A DNA stretch of 64,000 nucleotides from Blautia hominis (GCA_002270465.1 NQOF01000005.1:248001-312000), one strand, 5' to 3'. Shown: positions 39,801 through 50,397, counted from the first letter of the stretch. Notes: generated from the sequence alone by a model not told the origin. Program-made: numbers and translations.

Positions 39801-40514
39801 TGTCATGATCATCCACTCCGGACGGTTCCCGGATTCACGGAAGGCTTCCACAACTTCAAGTCTTTTTACAATACGGGCGCGCTTCTGGCCTGTGGAATCC
39901 TTGAGACCCGCTTTCAGTTCTTTGGATTCTCGTTCCAGGTCAATGGCCTCCAGCAGTTCCATAATGGACTCTGCACCCATTCCTACCCGGAATGCGCTGT
40001 CGCCGTATTTTTCTCTGGCATCCTGGAACTCTTTCTCTGTCAGCACTTGTTTGTACTGCAGTTCCGTGGTTCCTGCATCCAGAACGATATAGTTGGCAAA
40101 GTACAGGACTTTCTCCAGTGACCTTGGGGAAAGATCCAGGATCAGTCCCATTCTGGAAGGAATACCCTTAAAGTACCAGATGTGGGAGACCGGTGCTGCC
40201 AGTTCAATATGGCCCATGCGCTCCCTGCGGACACTGGCTTTTGTCACTTCAACGCCGCATCGGTCGCAGACAACGCCTTTATAGCGGATCTTCTTGTATT
40301 TGCCGCAGTGACATTCCCAGTCCTTGCTCGGTCCGAAAATCCTTTCGCAGAACAGGCCGTCTTTTTCCGGTTTTAAGGTTCTATAGTTAATGGTTTCCGG
40401 TTTTTTAACCTCGCCTCTGGACCAGTCCCGGATCTTCTCCGGGGACGCCAACCCAATCTTGATGGCGTCAAAGGTCATTGGCTGATATGCCTCTTTATTT
40501 GCTGTTTCTGGCAT
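36801..40514 (-). CDS. rpoC: RNA polymerase subunit beta'
   Basis: A 1237-residue subunit with the N-terminal zinc site (CHCGKYKK...CDRCGVE), the catalytic [12 protein letters not shown], the bridge helix and trigger loop region, the second zinc cluster ([13 protein letters not shown]) and a very acidic C-terminal tail of about 50 residues. It lies 15 bp after rpoB. Confidence 0.99.
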   Translation of the reverse strand: MPETANKEAYQPMTFDAIKIGLASPEKIRDWSRGEVKKPETINYRTLKPEKDGLFCERIFGPSKDWECHCGKYKKIRYKGVVCDRCGVEVTKASVRRERMGHIELAAPVSHIWYFKGIPSRMGLILDLSPRSLEKVLYFANYIVLDAGTTELQYKQVLTEKEFQDAREKYGDSAFRVGMGAESIMELLEAIDLERESKELKAGLKDSTGQKRARIVKRLEVVEAFRESGNRPEWMIMTVVPVIPPDLRPMVQLDGGRFATSDLNDLYRRIINRNNRLKRLLELGAPDIIVRNEKRMLQEAVDALIDNGRRGRPVTGPGNRALKSLSDMLKGKSGRFRQNLLGKRVDYSGRSVIVVGPELKIFQCGLPKEMAIELFKPFVMKELVSNGTAHNIKNAKKMVEKLEPEVWDVLEDVIKEHPVMLNRAPTLHRLGIQAFEPILVEGKAIKLHPLVCTAFNADFDGDQMAVHLPLSVEAQAECRFLLLSPNNLLKPSDGGPVAVPSQDMVLGIYYLTQERPGVKGEGKYFKSVNEAILAYENGYITLQTRIHVFCSKTMPDGTVMQDTVDSTLGRFLFNEIIPQDLGFVDRSVPGNELKLEVDFLVGKKQLKQILEKVINTHGATRTAEVLDKIKATGYKYSTRAAMTVSISDMTVPPQKPEMIQKAQDTVDLITKNFKRGLITEEERYKEVVETWKKTDDELTKALLTGLDKYNNIFMMADSGARGSDKQIKQLAGMRGLMADTTGHTIELPIKSNFREGLDVLEYFMSAHGARKGLSDTALRTADSGYLTRRLVDVSQDLIVREVDCCEDRGEIPGMWVKAFMDGKEEIESLQERITGRFSCETIKNAKGEVIVKANHMITPKRAARVVNEGVNEKGKAYDSVKIRTILTCKCHIGVCAKCYGANMATGEPVQVGESVGIIAAQSIGEPGTQLTMRTFHTGGVAGGDITQGLPRVEELFEARKPKGLAIITEIKGIATLKDTKKKREIIVTDNEDGNSKTYLIPYGSRIKVQDGQYLEAGDELTEGSVNPHDILKIKGVRAVQDYMIQEVQRVYRLQGVEINDKHIEVIVRQMLKKIRIEDNGDTEFLPGTLVDVLDYEEENEKLIEEGKEPADGKQVMLGITKASLATNSFLSAASFQETTKVLTEAAIKGKIDPLIGLKENVIIGKLIPAGTGMKCYSNIKLDTDLIEDEEEFDDDFELAEALEELPAEDEEEVVQLTDEVDEVELSEEEEEAELTEE

Positions 40515-40529
40515 TGTGGACTCCTTTCC

Positions 40530-43500
40530 TTACTCCTCGACAAGAGTATCATCATCTAAGCTCAAGAATGCTTCTTCATCCTCTTCCGGCTCATCCTCCA
40601 CGTCTACTAATTCTTCGCCCTCGAATTCCTGTTTTGAGAATCCGTAGTCACCGTACTCTTCCTCGCCGCGGTGTTTGGAATCGCCTTCAATGATGGAGCG
40701 CATATCTGTCTCGCCATAGTCGATATTCTCCATGATTTCCACTTCTGTCATGTCTTCTCTGAGGACTCTGACATCCAGACCCAAGGACTGCAGCTCCTTC
40801 AAAAGTACCTTGAAGGACTCCGGAATACCAGGCTCCGGAATATTGTCGCCCTTGATAATCGCTTCATAAGTTTTCACACGTCCGATCACATCATCGGATT
40901 TCACTGTCAGGATCTCCTGCAGTGTGTAGGAAGCACCATAAGCCTCCAGTGCCCAAACCTCCATCTCTCCGAAACGCTGGCCGCCGAACTGGGCTTTACC
41001 ACCCAGAGGCTGCTGTGTTACCAGGGAATATGGGCCTGTGGAACGTGCGTGGATCTTATCATCTACCAGGTGATGCAGCTTTAGGTAGTGCATGTGTCCG
41101 ATGGTTACAGGGCTGTCAAAATATTCACCTGTACGTCCGTCACGGAGTCTTACTTTACCGTCACGGGAGATCGGCACGCCTTTCCACAGCTCTCTGTGAG
41201 CTCTGTTATCGTAAAGGAACTGTAAAACTTCCGGGCGCAGCGTATCTTCATACTTGGCCTCAAAGTCTTCCCATTCCATATTCACATAATCATTTGCAAG
41301 ATCCAGAGTATCCTGGATATCATTCTCGTTGGCACCGTCAAATACCGGTGTGGCAATATTGAATCCAAGGGCTTTTGCTGCAAGACTCAGATGGATCTCC
41401 AGCACCTGCCCGATGTTCATACGGGAAGGCACACCCAGAGGGTTCAGTACGATGTCCAGCGCACGTCCGTTTGGAAGGAACGGCATATCCTCAACAGGAA
41501 GCACACGGGACACAACACCCTTGTTACCGTGACGGCCGGCCATCTTATCACCTACAGAGATCTTTCTCTTCTGGGCAATATAGATGCGGACTGCCTGATT
41601 CACACCGGGGGACAGCTCATCGCCGTTCTCTCTTGTAAATACTTTTGCATCCACAACGATACCGTACTCACCGTGAGGAACCTTCAGGGAAGTATCACGT
41701 ACTTCACGGGCCTTCTCACCGAAAATAGCACGGAGCAGCCTCTCTTCCGCGGTCAGCTCTGTCTCTCCCTTAGGAGTCACTTTACCGACCAGGATATCAC
41801 CTGCGCGGACCTCAGCACCGATACGGATGATCCCACGCTCGTCCAGGTCTTTTAAGGCATCATCACCTACACCCGGAACATCACGTGTGATCTCTTCAGG
41901 TCCTAATTTTGTATCTCTGGCTTCTGCCTCATATTCTTCAATATGCACAGAAGTATAGACATCATCCTGTACCAGTCTTTCGCTTAACAGGACGGCATCC
42001 TCATAATTGTAACCTTCCCAGGTCATGAAACCGATCAGGGGGTTCTTGCCAAGAGCCAGTTCACCGTTGGAGGTGGACGGACCGTCAGCGATCACCTGTC
42101 CTGCTTCTACATGCTCCCCTTTGGTCACGATGGGCCTCTGGTTATAGCAGTTGCTCTGGTTACTTCTCATGAACTTGGTAAGGCGGTAAGTGTCTTTTGT
42201 ACCGTCATCATTGCGCATAACGATCTCTTTTGACGCAGCGCACTCGATGGTGCCGGCTTTTTTTGCCACTACACAGACACCGGAGTCAACGGCAGCCTTC
42301 ACTTCCATACCGGTTCCTACAACAGGCGCTTCTGTGGTGAGAAGCGGAACGGCCTGACGCTGCATGTTGGATCCCATCAGCGCACGGTTGGCATCATCGT
42401 TCTGCAGGAAGGGGATCAGGGCTGTAGCAACAGAGAACACCATCTTCGGAGATACGTCCATGTAGTCAAACATATGACGTTCATATTCCTGTGTCTCATC
42501 CAGATAACGTCCGGAAACGTTCTTATGGATAAAGTGTCCTTCATCATCCAGCGGCTCATTGGCCTGCGCAACGTGGTAATTGTCCTCTTCATCTGCGGTC
42601 ATGTAAACAACTTCATCTGTAACACGCGGATTCTTAGGATCTGATTTGTCAATCTTACGGTACGGTGCTTCCACAAAACCGTACTGGTTGATCCTGGCAT
42701 AGGATGCCAGGGAGTTGATCAGACCAATGTTAGGTCCCTCAGGAGTCTCGATGGGGCACATTCTTCCGTAATGGGAGTAATGTACATCTCGAACCTCGAA
42801 ACCTGCACGGTCTCGTGACAGACCGCCGGGGCCCAGTGCGGAAAGACGTCTCTTATGGGTCAGCTCACCCAGAGGGTTGTTCTGATCCATGAACTGTGAC
42901 AGCTGGGAGGAACCGAAGAATTCCTTCACGGCTGCTGTTACCGGCTTGATATTGATCAGGGACTGGGGAGAGATACCCTCCATATCCTGTGTTGTCATTC
43001 TCTCACGAACCACTCTCTCCAGTCTGGAAAGACCGATCCTGTACTGGTTCTGCAGCAGTTCACCTACTGCACGGATACGTCTGTTGCCCAGATGGTCGAT
43101 ATCATCATCATTGCCCAGACCGTATTCCAGATGCATGTTATAGTTAATGGAAGCAAGGATATCTTCTTTGGTGATATGCTTTGGAATCAGCTCGTGGATC
43201 TCACGATGGATGGCATCCTTGATATCCTCAATATCCTCATTCTCCTCCAGGATCTTAGCCAGGACAGGATAGTAAACCAGTTCTGTAACTCCCATCTCGG
43301 CAGGATCTGCGTCCACATAGTTGGTGATATCCACCATCATGCTGGAAAGGACTTTCATGTTACGCTCTTCACCCTGGATCCACACATAAGGAACCGCTGC
43401 ATTCTGGATCTGGTCAGCCAGTTCTTTTGAAACAACGGTACCGGCCTCTGCCATGATCTCACCTGTTGTGGTATCCACAACCTCCTCAGCCAGCACATGG

Positions 43501-44372
43501 CCTGAGATACGGTTTCTCAGCAGTAACTTTTTGTTGAATTTGTAACGGCCTACTTTTGCCAGGTCGTAACGTCTTGGGTCAAAGAACATACTGGTGATCA
43601 GGCTCTCTGCGCTCTCCACAGCCAGCGGCTCACCCGGACGGATTTTTTTGTATAACTCCAGAAGACCTTCCTGATAACTCTCAGCAGTGTCTTTTGTAAA
43701 GCTGGCTAATATCTTCGGTTCTTCACCGAATAACTCTATAATTTCTGCATTCGTGCCAATACCTAACGCACGAATCAAAACTGTAATAGGGACTTTTCTA
43801 GTTCTGTCTACACGTACATAGAATACGTCATTGGAGTCGGTCTCATATTCCAGCCATGCACCCCTGTTCGGGATAACGGTACAGGAATAAAGGGTTTTGC
43901 CCAGTTTATCATGAGCGATAGCGTAGTAAATGCCCGGAGAACGTACAAGCTGGCTGACAATAACTCGCTCAGCGCCGTTGATTACGAAGGTACCGGTTGC
44001 TGTCATTAACGGCAGATCACCCATGAAGATTTCATGTTCACTGATTTCGTCATTCTCTCTGTTGTATAATTTTACCCTTACTTTCAAAGGAGCTGCAAAA
44101 GTAGCATCCCTCTCCTTGCATTCCTCGATGGAGTATTTTACCTCATCTTCACACAAAGTAAAGTCAACAAATTCCAAGCTTAATTTACCGCTGTAATCGG
44201 CGATTGGAGAGATATCTTCAAAAACTTCTTTTAGACCTTCGTCCAGAAACCACTGGTAAGAGTCTTTCTGTACTTCAATGAGGTTCGGCATTTCCAGTAC
44301 CTCTTTCTGGCGCTGGTAGGTCATTCTCATGCTCTTACCGGTTGTAATGGGACGGATTCTATTTTTCTCCAT
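40530..44372 (-). CDS. rpoB: RNA polymerase subunit beta
   Basis: 1280 residues from ATG 44372 ([19 protein letters not shown] in front). The longer reading would begin inside the untranslated leader. The rifampicin cluster reads [30 protein letters not shown] in overlapping parts, wild-type at the main resistance positions. The C terminus ends in an acidic tail (EEDEEAF...). Its own consensus promoter lies 138 bp upstream, which fits its separation from rplJ-rplL. Confidence 0.99.
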   Translation of the reverse strand: MEKNRIRPITTGKSMRMTYQRQKEVLEMPNLIEVQKDSYQWFLDEGLKEVFEDISPIADYSGKLSLEFVDFTLCEDEVKYSIEECKERDATFAAPLKVRVKLYNRENDEISEHEIFMGDLPLMTATGTFVINGAERVIVSQLVRSPGIYYAIAHDKLGKTLYSCTVIPNRGAWLEYETDSNDVFYVRVDRTRKVPITVLIRALGIGTNAEIIELFGEEPKILASFTKDTAESYQEGLLELYKKIRPGEPLAVESAESLITSMFFDPRRYDLAKVGRYKFNKKLLLRNRISGHVLAEEVVDTTTGEIMAEAGTVVSKELADQIQNAAVPYVWIQGEERNMKVLSSMMVDITNYVDADPAEMGVTELVYYPVLAKILEENEDIEDIKDAIHREIHELIPKHITKEDILASINYNMHLEYGLGNDDDIDHLGNRRIRAVGELLQNQYRIGLSRLERVVRERMTTQDMEGISPQSLINIKPVTAAVKEFFGSSQLSQFMDQNNPLGELTHKRRLSALGPGGLSRDRAGFEVRDVHYSHYGRMCPIETPEGPNIGLINSLASYARINQYGFVEAPYRKIDKSDPKNPRVTDEVVYMTADEEDNYHVAQANEPLDDEGHFIHKNVSGRYLDETQEYERHMFDYMDVSPKMVFSVATALIPFLQNDDANRALMGSNMQRQAVPLLTTEAPVVGTGMEVKAAVDSGVCVVAKKAGTIECAASKEIVMRNDDGTKDTYRLTKFMRSNQSNCYNQRPIVTKGEHVEAGQVIADGPSTSNGELALGKNPLIGFMTWEGYNYEDAVLLSERLVQDDVYTSVHIEEYEAEARDTKLGPEEITRDVPGVGDDALKDLDERGIIRIGAEVRAGDILVGKVTPKGETELTAEERLLRAIFGEKAREVRDTSLKVPHGEYGIVVDAKVFTRENGDELSPGVNQAVRIYIAQKRKISVGDKMAGRHGNKGVVSRVLPVEDMPFLPNGRALDIVLNPLGVPSRMNIGQVLEIHLSLAAKALGFNIATPVFDGANENDIQDTLDLANDYVNMEWEDFEAKYEDTLRPEVLQFLYDNRAHRELWKGVPISRDGKVRLRDGRTGEYFDSPVTIGHMHYLKLHHLVDDKIHARSTGPYSLVTQQPLGGKAQFGGQRFGEMEVWALEAYGASYTLQEILTVKSDDVIGRVKTYEAIIKGDNIPEPGIPESFKVLLKELQSLGLDVRVLREDMTEVEIMENIDYGETDMRSIIEGDSKHRGEEEYGDYGFSKQEFEGEELVDVEDEPEEDEEAFLSLDDDTLVEE

Positions 44373-44509
44373 TGACGTTTCACCCCTTGTATGTTTTAAT
44401 TTTATTATGCTTATACCTGAGCCTCCAAATGGAAGTTTCCCAATTACAAAGTTTAATTTCATTCATAAATAGAGAGACAGGCATAACTTGCCATAATAGT
44501 GCATTTCTC

Positions 44510-44538
44510 ACTATAACACACCCTGTCAAGCGTGTCAA
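44510..44538 (-). promoter_or_regulatory. rpoBC promoter
   Basis: TTGACA (44538-44533), 17-bp spacer, TATAGT (44515-44510) on the minus strand. It is followed by a leader of about 130 nt to the rpoB start. Confidence 0.88.
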
Positions 44539-44603
44539 CCATTTTTTGTTAAAATATTTTTGCGCTTTCTGGGCATACTGTCCCTGTGCTTTTCCCCTGT
44601 ATT

Positions 44604-45275
44604 TCACAGCATTTCCTGCAGTCTCTCCACATTTTCGATATACATTTCCTGCCCCCGGATCTTAAAATATCCTTCCCTTTCCATCATTTTCAGCTCCTGA
44701 TTCAAAGAGGATCTGCTCACATGGAGCATATTTGCCAGGATAGACTGGGACAAGGGCATGTGCACCGTCTCCCCCGGTACAATGTCATTCATTCCCACGA
44801 TCCAGTAAGCGATGCGCTCCCGGATGGTCTGATAATTCAGGCAGTTAAGGTAAAGCTGGTCCTTCAGGCCGCGCCGGGATATATAGAGCAGAAGGGAATA
44901 CATCAGCAGGCTGTCACGTTCCAGCATCTCCTCCAGGACTTCCACCGGAATCCAGGCCACAGTGGACTTCTTGGCAGCTACCAGGGAATAGGTATAGTAT
45001 TTTTTTCCGGAAAAATAGAGCAGCTCCGGAAAAATATCATTCTTTTCAAAATAAGCATGGCACAGTTCATCCCCATTGACGGTCTGGTCCACTGCTTTCA
45101 GGATACCATCCAGCACGATCCCGAAATGGTTGATCTTACTCCCCTGGGGACAGATCAGCTCTGATCTCTGGTATGTCTTACAGTTTATACGCGGCCGGTA
45201 CATGCAGTTCCCCATACAGAGGTCCGCGAAGGGAACCGGACAGCTTTTTTTCGGTTCCTCAAAAAACTTGTGCAT
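44604..45275 (-). CDS. Crp/Fnr family regulator with N-terminal cysteines
   Basis: A 223-residue regulator (ATG 45275, GGAGGG in front): a cyclic-nucleotide-binding-like beta barrel and a C-terminal winged helix (LSQSILANMLHVSRSSLNQE). The first 42 residues contain five cysteines (positions 12, 20, 24, 32, 42), a pattern reminiscent of FNR-type iron-sulfur sensors. Its location downstream of the sulfotransferase-thioredoxin and thioredoxin-reductase genes suggests a redox-responsive regulator of that cluster. The cluster ligand is inferred, not shown. Confidence 0.87.
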   Translation of the reverse strand: MHKFFEEPKKSCPVPFADLCMGNCMYRPRINCKTYQRSELICPQGSKINHFGIVLDGILKAVDQTVNGDELCHAYFEKNDIFPELLYFSGKKYYTYSLVAAKKSTVAWIPVEVLEEMLERDSLLMYSLLLYISRRGLKDQLYLNCLNYQTIRERIAYWIVGMNDIVPGETVHMPLSQSILANMLHVSRSSLNQELKMMEREGYFKIRGQEMYIENVERLQEML

Positions 45276-45376
45276 ATAAATCCCTCCCAACCCTTAACTT
45301 TAAATCTAAAAAAAGAAACGCAAAGAGGGGCTGCCTAAAACAGCTCCTCATTGCGTTCCTTCTATTATTAATGTAT

Positions 45377-47185
45377 TTACTCCAGTGGTCTGTCCAAAAT
45401 GTCGCACAGATCATCATAATCCTTCTCACCATTGAAACGCTGAACCTCTTCCCCATTTTTAAAGATTGCAACGACGGGGATTCCTCCGATATGACACGCA
45501 TCCAACAGATCCTGGTTGGCGTCTACATCCACATAGCGTACTTCATACATGCCCTCATATTCTTCCTGAAGGGCCTCCTCCAGAACCGGATGGAGTGCCT
45601 TGCAGTGTACACAGCGCTCTGCCCCGAAGAGCACCAGGACCGGTTTGCCCTTGACTTTCAGCACATCATCATTCCAGTTTGCCATGGTCACCGGTTTGAA
45701 AAAGTCTTTATTTACCTCAAAGACTTTCTCCCTCTGCGTTACATCTTCCTCATCGTCTGTGGCCACACACAGTGCCACATCTTGATAATACGGCAAAGTT
45801 CCTTCAATATCAATGATTTTTTTCGCTCCGAAGGCTCCGGCTCCCGGCACGCGGTATGTTATGTTGTCAATTGGGGCTATTGGTACCTCAACCGGAACAG
45901 GTTCCTGGGGAACGTAGCTGTAAGGATAACGGTAAGCCCTGTAGATCATATTGTTCTTCGGACCTTTTTCATTGTGTGTATAATAAGGAGAGATCCACTC
46001 CCACACAATCTCATGCTCCGGTGTCACCTCAATGACACGTCCGTCGGAACCTTCTGTAACCATGGTATTTCCGTTTGGCAGACGCTGGGCACTGCTCACG
46101 TAGGGACTGTAGAATTTGCTGGCATCCGTGGGAACCGCATGGCCAAGTTCCTTTGGGGTAAGTTTCCAGACAACCTCCAGGGTCACGGGGTTAAACTCCA
46201 GCACACGGCTGTAATCACGCAGGGCATTCTTGACACCAATAGGAGCTGACGGGTTCGGCACACCGTAGCCGCCCCAGCCGCCGTTGTCAAATACCATTAG
46301 GTTGCCCTCTCCCGGAAGTCCTTTTGGGATCATATGGAAATGATGCTGTCCGATGATCCAGCCCAGTTTTTTCAGTTCCGGCGTGGCGTTAAAGTCAGGA
46401 CCGATCCGCCAAACGATCTTTCCGGTCTCCTTGTCAAGGATTGCCAGGATGTTGGCTTCCCTGCAGTCAAATATAATATTGTCCGGTTTAAATCTCTGGT
46501 CGCCCAGATCGTACCATTTGTTTGGACCCAGGTAGCTCATGCAGTTTACATGCAGGTAATCTCCTACACCGCCGTCTGAGGAACGCATATTGGGATCACG
46601 GAACAGTGCGTTTTTGGCTGCCTCATCAAAGCCCAGTTCCTCAAAATGTTCACTGATAGACCATTTCCAGAGGATATTCCCCTCCCAGTCCACTTCGATC
46701 ATTGCGTCATCCAGGAGCTTTTTGTCAGAAATCTTGGGATTTCTGATGGTCTGATGCACTAATATCAATGTATTTCCTTCCAGAGGCTTTGCATCCATAC
46801 CCGGAACATAATACCCTACAGGGTTTCCCTCTCTCTGATAATCGTGGTGCTGGCGCGCCATCCAGCGGTGGTCTCTGCCCGGGTCGTCAATATTTTCAAA
46901 ATGGTCGAACTCCCAGACAATATTGCCGTCATAGTCGATCTCCATCAGGTTTACCCCGTCCTGCATTCCGTAATCCGGATGACGGTATCCGGAAAGCCCC
47001 ATAACATATCCGCCCGGAAGCAATTTAGGCGGCATGGCATGCATATTCCAGCGCCTGATCTCATTTCCGTTCATGTCGAACAGCAGAACGCCGTCGTTGA
47101 TCAGCGGAACAATGGTATATCCGCTCCAGCATTTCTCAGGATTGTAAACAGTGACACCGTGTGGAAAAACTAATGGCTGACCCAT
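45377..47185 (-). CDS. Arylsulfotransferase (ASST) fused to a thioredoxin domain
   Basis: A 602-residue two-part protein. Residues about 10-470 form an arylsulfotransferase-type beta propeller (repeated strands such as NLMEIDYDGNIVWEFDH, MIEVDWEGNILWKW, GQHHFHMIPKG). Residues about 500-602 are a thioredoxin fold with active site CVHC (C525, C528) and the cis-proline GGIPVV. There is no signal peptide, whereas classical ASST is periplasmic. The family moves a sulfuryl group from one phenol to another without PAPS. The fusion and the neighbouring thioredoxin reductase suggest a redox-linked reaction. Confidence 0.85.
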   Translation of the reverse strand: MGQPLVFPHGVTVYNPEKCWSGYTIVPLINDGVLLFDMNGNEIRRWNMHAMPPKLLPGGYVMGLSGYRHPDYGMQDGVNLMEIDYDGNIVWEFDHFENIDDPGRDHRWMARQHHDYQREGNPVGYYVPGMDAKPLEGNTLILVHQTIRNPKISDKKLLDDAMIEVDWEGNILWKWSISEHFEELGFDEAAKNALFRDPNMRSSDGGVGDYLHVNCMSYLGPNKWYDLGDQRFKPDNIIFDCREANILAILDKETGKIVWRIGPDFNATPELKKLGWIIGQHHFHMIPKGLPGEGNLMVFDNGGWGGYGVPNPSAPIGVKNALRDYSRVLEFNPVTLEVVWKLTPKELGHAVPTDASKFYSPYVSSAQRLPNGNTMVTEGSDGRVIEVTPEHEIVWEWISPYYTHNEKGPKNNMIYRAYRYPYSYVPQEPVPVEVPIAPIDNITYRVPGAGAFGAKKIIDIEGTLPYYQDVALCVATDDEEDVTQREKVFEVNKDFFKPVTMANWNDDVLKVKGKPVLVLFGAERCVHCKALHPVLEEALQEEYEGMYEVRYVDVDANQDLLDACHIGGIPVVAIFKNGEEVQRFNGEKDYDDLCDILDRPLE

Positions 47186-47216
47186 AATCTATTACCTCCA
47201 AAAATTAATTTAATCG

Positions 47217-47346
47217 TAACGTTCAGTACCCTCACAGTTACAGGCAAAATCCATGCAAAATCGCCTTGGGCGATGGGATTTTTGCTTGGCCGTGGTACAC
47301 TTTCTTACGGCCAGCGCAGTGAATGCGCAGACCTACTGAATAGTTC
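47217..47346 (-). repeat. Dispersed 130-bp repeat, copy B
   Basis: The opposite orientation to copy A at 11181-11312. The terminal repeats are conserved (TAACGTTCAGTA...TACTGAATAGTT) and the central hairpin ATCGCC-CAA-GGCGAT is kept with a changed loop. It occupies most of the gap between the thioredoxin-reductase and sulfotransferase genes, so it would be transcribed with them. Confidence 0.8.
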
Positions 47347-47393
47347 ATTTAATCTATACAACCGTGCCGCATCATCGGACACATCTTTTGCAA

Positions 47394-48563
47394 TTACCTT
47401 TCTTTTACTTCCAGCAGCTTTCCGTTTTCATAAAATGCTGTGGACACTGTGCGCCGGACCTTCAGATTCTGGTAGAGAAGATTCTGCCGCGTGATGTCCT
47501 GGCGGTAAACCTTCCATTCTCCCTTTAACTGCTGTTCCAGTTGGGAAACCGCCTCGATATCAGCATTGTTGTAGGGATTATAGAACACAAACGCGATCTT
47601 CCCGGAATCCGGTCCTAAGATGCCTTCAATCTGTCCCAGTTCTTTCACGTAACGCTCAGAGGCAACTGCCGCCACCGCGCCGTTGGCCGCTGAAGTGACA
47701 ACCTGCCGCAAAAATGTCTGTGTGCAGTCTCCCACTGCATAAAGCCCGGGAACACTGGTCTCCATCTTATCATTTACCTTAATGTAGCCGCTCTTGTCAC
47801 AGGTCACCATCTCCCGGACCATCTCCGTCTGAGGCACCATACCTACAAAGAAGAACAAACCGGCTGCGCTTACTTCCCGGACCTGGCCGGTTTCCACATT
47901 TTTAAGCACCAGAGATTCCACATGATCTTTTCCCTTGATCTCTTGCACGGTGGAACTCCAGCAAAAATCTATTTTAGGGTTCTGATAAGCATGTTCCGCC
48001 GACACCTCATTGCAGTCCAGATGCCCTTTCTCATGCAGAACAATAATAGTGACCTTGGAGGCAAACCCTGTCAGATAATCTGCTTCCTCCACTGCCTGGT
48101 CTCCGGCACCCAGTACATAGATCTCTTTTCCTTTAAAGAACTCCGCATCGCAGGTGGCACAGTAAGCAACTCCATGTCCCACAAACTCTTTCTCCCCGGG
48201 AATACCCAGTTCCCTTGGGCGGGTACCCAGATCCAGGATCACACTGCGGGCCTTAAAGTCCCCCCGCCGCTTTGTGCTGACCACAAAAAGATTTTCCTCC
48301 TTGCTGATCCCAGTGGCTGTGGTCCGTTTCAGTTCCACAGTGGGATAACTGCCTGCATGTTCCCTGAACTTTTCCATGAGGTGCTGGCCGCTGTCCACAA
48401 TGGTGCCCGGATAATTCCTGATCTCATAAGTATCATTGATGCGCCCGCCATAACTACCCTTTTCCAGAAGAAGGGTCTTTCTCTCGGATCTGCCTGCATA
48501 GATAGCCGCCGCAAGGCCGGCAGGACCGCCGCCCACGATGACCAGATCATAAATTGATTCCAT
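47394..48563 (-). CDS. Thioredoxin-reductase-like flavoprotein with degenerate thioredoxin tail
   Basis: A 389-residue enzyme. The first 310 residues are a TrxB-type FAD/NAD(P)H oxidoreductase: GGGPAGLAAA, redox pair CATC (C135, C138), a second dinucleotide site (LGAGDQAVEEA) and GLYAVGDCTQ. An extra 75 residues look like a thioredoxin fold whose CxxC is replaced (VFYNPYN). It very probably reduces the thioredoxin domain of the fused sulfotransferase encoded next. A 13-bp tandem array lies upstream. Confidence 0.87.
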   Translation of the reverse strand: MESIYDLVIVGGGPAGLAAAIYAGRSERKTLLLEKGSYGGRINDTYEIRNYPGTIVDSGQHLMEKFREHAGSYPTVELKRTTATGISKEENLFVVSTKRRGDFKARSVILDLGTRPRELGIPGEKEFVGHGVAYCATCDAEFFKGKEIYVLGAGDQAVEEADYLTGFASKVTIIVLHEKGHLDCNEVSAEHAYQNPKIDFCWSSTVQEIKGKDHVESLVLKNVETGQVREVSAAGLFFFVGMVPQTEMVREMVTCDKSGYIKVNDKMETSVPGLYAVGDCTQTFLRQVVTSAANGAVAAVASERYVKELGQIEGILGPDSGKIAFVFYNPYNNADIEAVSQLEQQLKGEWKVYRQDITRQNLLYQNLKVRRTVSTAFYENGKLLEVKER

Positions 48564-48605
48564 ATGTTCATCTCCTATTCTTGGTTTCCATGTCTCGGTT
48601 TCTAT

Positions 48606-48748
48606 GTTTGATCTCTTTGTTTGATCTCTTTGTTTGATCTCTATGTTTGATCTCTACGTTTGATCTCTTTGTTTGATTTCTTTGTTTAATCTCTATGTTT
48701 AATCTCTACGTTTGATCTCTTCGTTTGATTTCCTAGTTTGATTTCTTT
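48606..48748. repeat. 13-bp tandem repeat array, 11 units
   Basis: Eleven units of 13 bp (plus strand GTTTGATCTCTTT with variants at the last three bases and a few G/A or C/T changes) without interruption. Variants recur in the order TAT, TAC, TTT/TTC, which hints at duplication of larger blocks. It lies between the NhaC stop and the thioredoxin-reductase start, in the 5' leader of the latter. The unit is not a multiple of three, so it is not coding. Confidence 0.93.
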
Positions 48749-48822
48749 GTTTTTACACCTTTGACTTAATCTCGTTTCTTATGTCCCATTTTCTGTAACC
48801 GGTTCTCTATCTGCTGTTCTGC

Positions 48823-50283
48823 CTATATCCGGCCTTTTACTTTTTTTCCGGTTTTGTCCCGGCATTCTCTGCCCACTCCCGAAACCACCCAGAAGATACA
48901 GATCGCAGTTAAGATCAGGCAGTAAAAGGAACAGATGAAAATCTGAAACGGCGTCACCGTGGGCAGATAACTGTGGTTCTGCACCATCTCATTGATGATT
49001 GTCACACTTCCCATAACAAACGCACTGTTAATAGGTATGATCGCGCTGAAGTTGGTTGCGTTCGCTGTCAAAAGAATGCTCCTGCGTTCCGGCGGGATAC
49101 CGCTTTCCTGCCCGATTCTGTCTGCCATGTCCCCGAACATGAGGATGGACGGCAGCACACATCCGGCCAGCAGTATATTGATAATGACTATCCCTGCGGT
49201 CAGGACTGCCTCGGCGCCCCGTTTTGTCCTGGTAAATTTGCCGGAAAGAATATAACTGCAGCATTTTTCCAGCATTCCACCGTCCACCGCCACGGCGATC
49301 AGTCCATAAAGCAGGATGGTGGATACCGCCACATCAATGATCCCGTAAATCCCTTCAAAGATGATCCCCTTCAGGCCCGCTGTCTCATAGTCAATGCTCA
49401 CAATATCGGAGAATGTGAACAGTCCGGTAAGCAGTCCGACCACAAGCCCTGTGACGATTGCAAAGGAAAGCCCTTCAAACAGATTTCCCGTCTTAAAACA
49501 GATAAAGAGAAGCACCGCAACCGGAACCAGCATCCATAGCCCTCTCACATCGGAAAACTTGGACAGCTCCGCCATATCTCCCATGGTTCCCTGCCCGGCT
49601 CCAAATATAAAATACAGAACCATTGTGGCTGCCCCTGCTGCCAGAATATAAGGTGTCCTCGATCTCAGGGTGGAAAGAAGCTGTGCAGGCCTTCCCGTTC
49701 CCTGTTCATGCTGTGTCATCACTGTGGTGTTGATCACCTGGGAGCTTGGAGACAGCGCATCCCCGAAGAAAATACCGCTGATCAGTGCACCGCTCAGCAT
49801 GGCCGGATTGGCACCCATAAGGATCCCGGGCGGATAAAAGATCGGAATCACTGCAAACAATGCCGCTATAGGTGCCCCAGCCCCCATAGAGATTATGGCT
49901 GAAGCCAGAAACGCGAAGACCACAAACCCACTCTTTGTAATCCCCAGTTGAAGGCTGAGCCAGATGAACCCGTCTCCAATCTTTCCGGTCATCATCAGTT
50001 TGGAAAATATGCCGATGATCAGGAAGATAAATATTAGCCTTGAATTCCCGTACTGTGCCAGCCCGTGAACAATGGAGTCCCAGTATTTTCCTTTGTTCCT
50101 GCAGAGAAAGAAACCTGCCAGAAGGGAAATGACCGCTGCGAAGATCAACCCTTTCATTGAATAATAATGAAGCCCCACTGAAAATATTCCGCCTATCAAT
50201 ATGTACAGCCCGAACGGCATCATGGCAAATGCCTGGCTGCCCCAGAAAACCAGCCTGGGTTTTTCTGTTCCTATGCTGCTCAC
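48823..50283 (-). CDS. NhaC family Na+/H+ antiporter
   Basis: A 486-residue membrane protein with 11-12 predicted helices. It resembles NhaC-type antiporters (MGAGAPIAALFAVIPIFYPP, GIFFGDALSPSSQVINTTVM). It probably exchanges sodium or an organic anion for protons. Gene order places it first in a transcript with the thioredoxin-reductase-like and sulfotransferase genes, so transport of a substrate or counter-ion for that pathway is possible. Confidence 0.88.
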   Translation of the reverse strand: MSSIGTEKPRLVFWGSQAFAMMPFGLYILIGGIFSVGLHYYSMKGLIFAAVISLLAGFFLCRNKGKYWDSIVHGLAQYGNSRLIFIFLIIGIFSKLMMTGKIGDGFIWLSLQLGITKSGFVVFAFLASAIISMGAGAPIAALFAVIPIFYPPGILMGANPAMLSGALISGIFFGDALSPSSQVINTTVMTQHEQGTGRPAQLLSTLRSRTPYILAAGAATMVLYFIFGAGQGTMGDMAELSKFSDVRGLWMLVPVAVLLFICFKTGNLFEGLSFAIVTGLVVGLLTGLFTFSDIVSIDYETAGLKGIIFEGIYGIIDVAVSTILLYGLIAVAVDGGMLEKCCSYILSGKFTRTKRGAEAVLTAGIVIINILLAGCVLPSILMFGDMADRIGQESGIPPERRSILLTANATNFSAIIPINSAFVMGSVTIINEMVQNHSYLPTVTPFQIFICSFYCLILTAICIFWVVSGVGRECRDKTGKKVKGRI

Positions 50284-50397
50284 CCCGTTTCCTTTAGATA
50301 GTTAAAAGTATAACACGCCTGGAAAACTATACCTGTTCGCGCGCCAACACTTACACAATTTTTTTTAAGTTCTCGCAGTTTTTTTGACATAACTGAC

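Noticed and set aside
36801-44372. Long plus-strand frames opposite rpoB and rpoC
   Set aside because: They are codon-bias shadows of highly conserved genes, with no ribosome sites or recognisable domains.
48606-48748. CRISPR array
   Set aside because: Units of 13 bp follow each other without spacers, so it is a simple tandem repeat; no cas gene is near.
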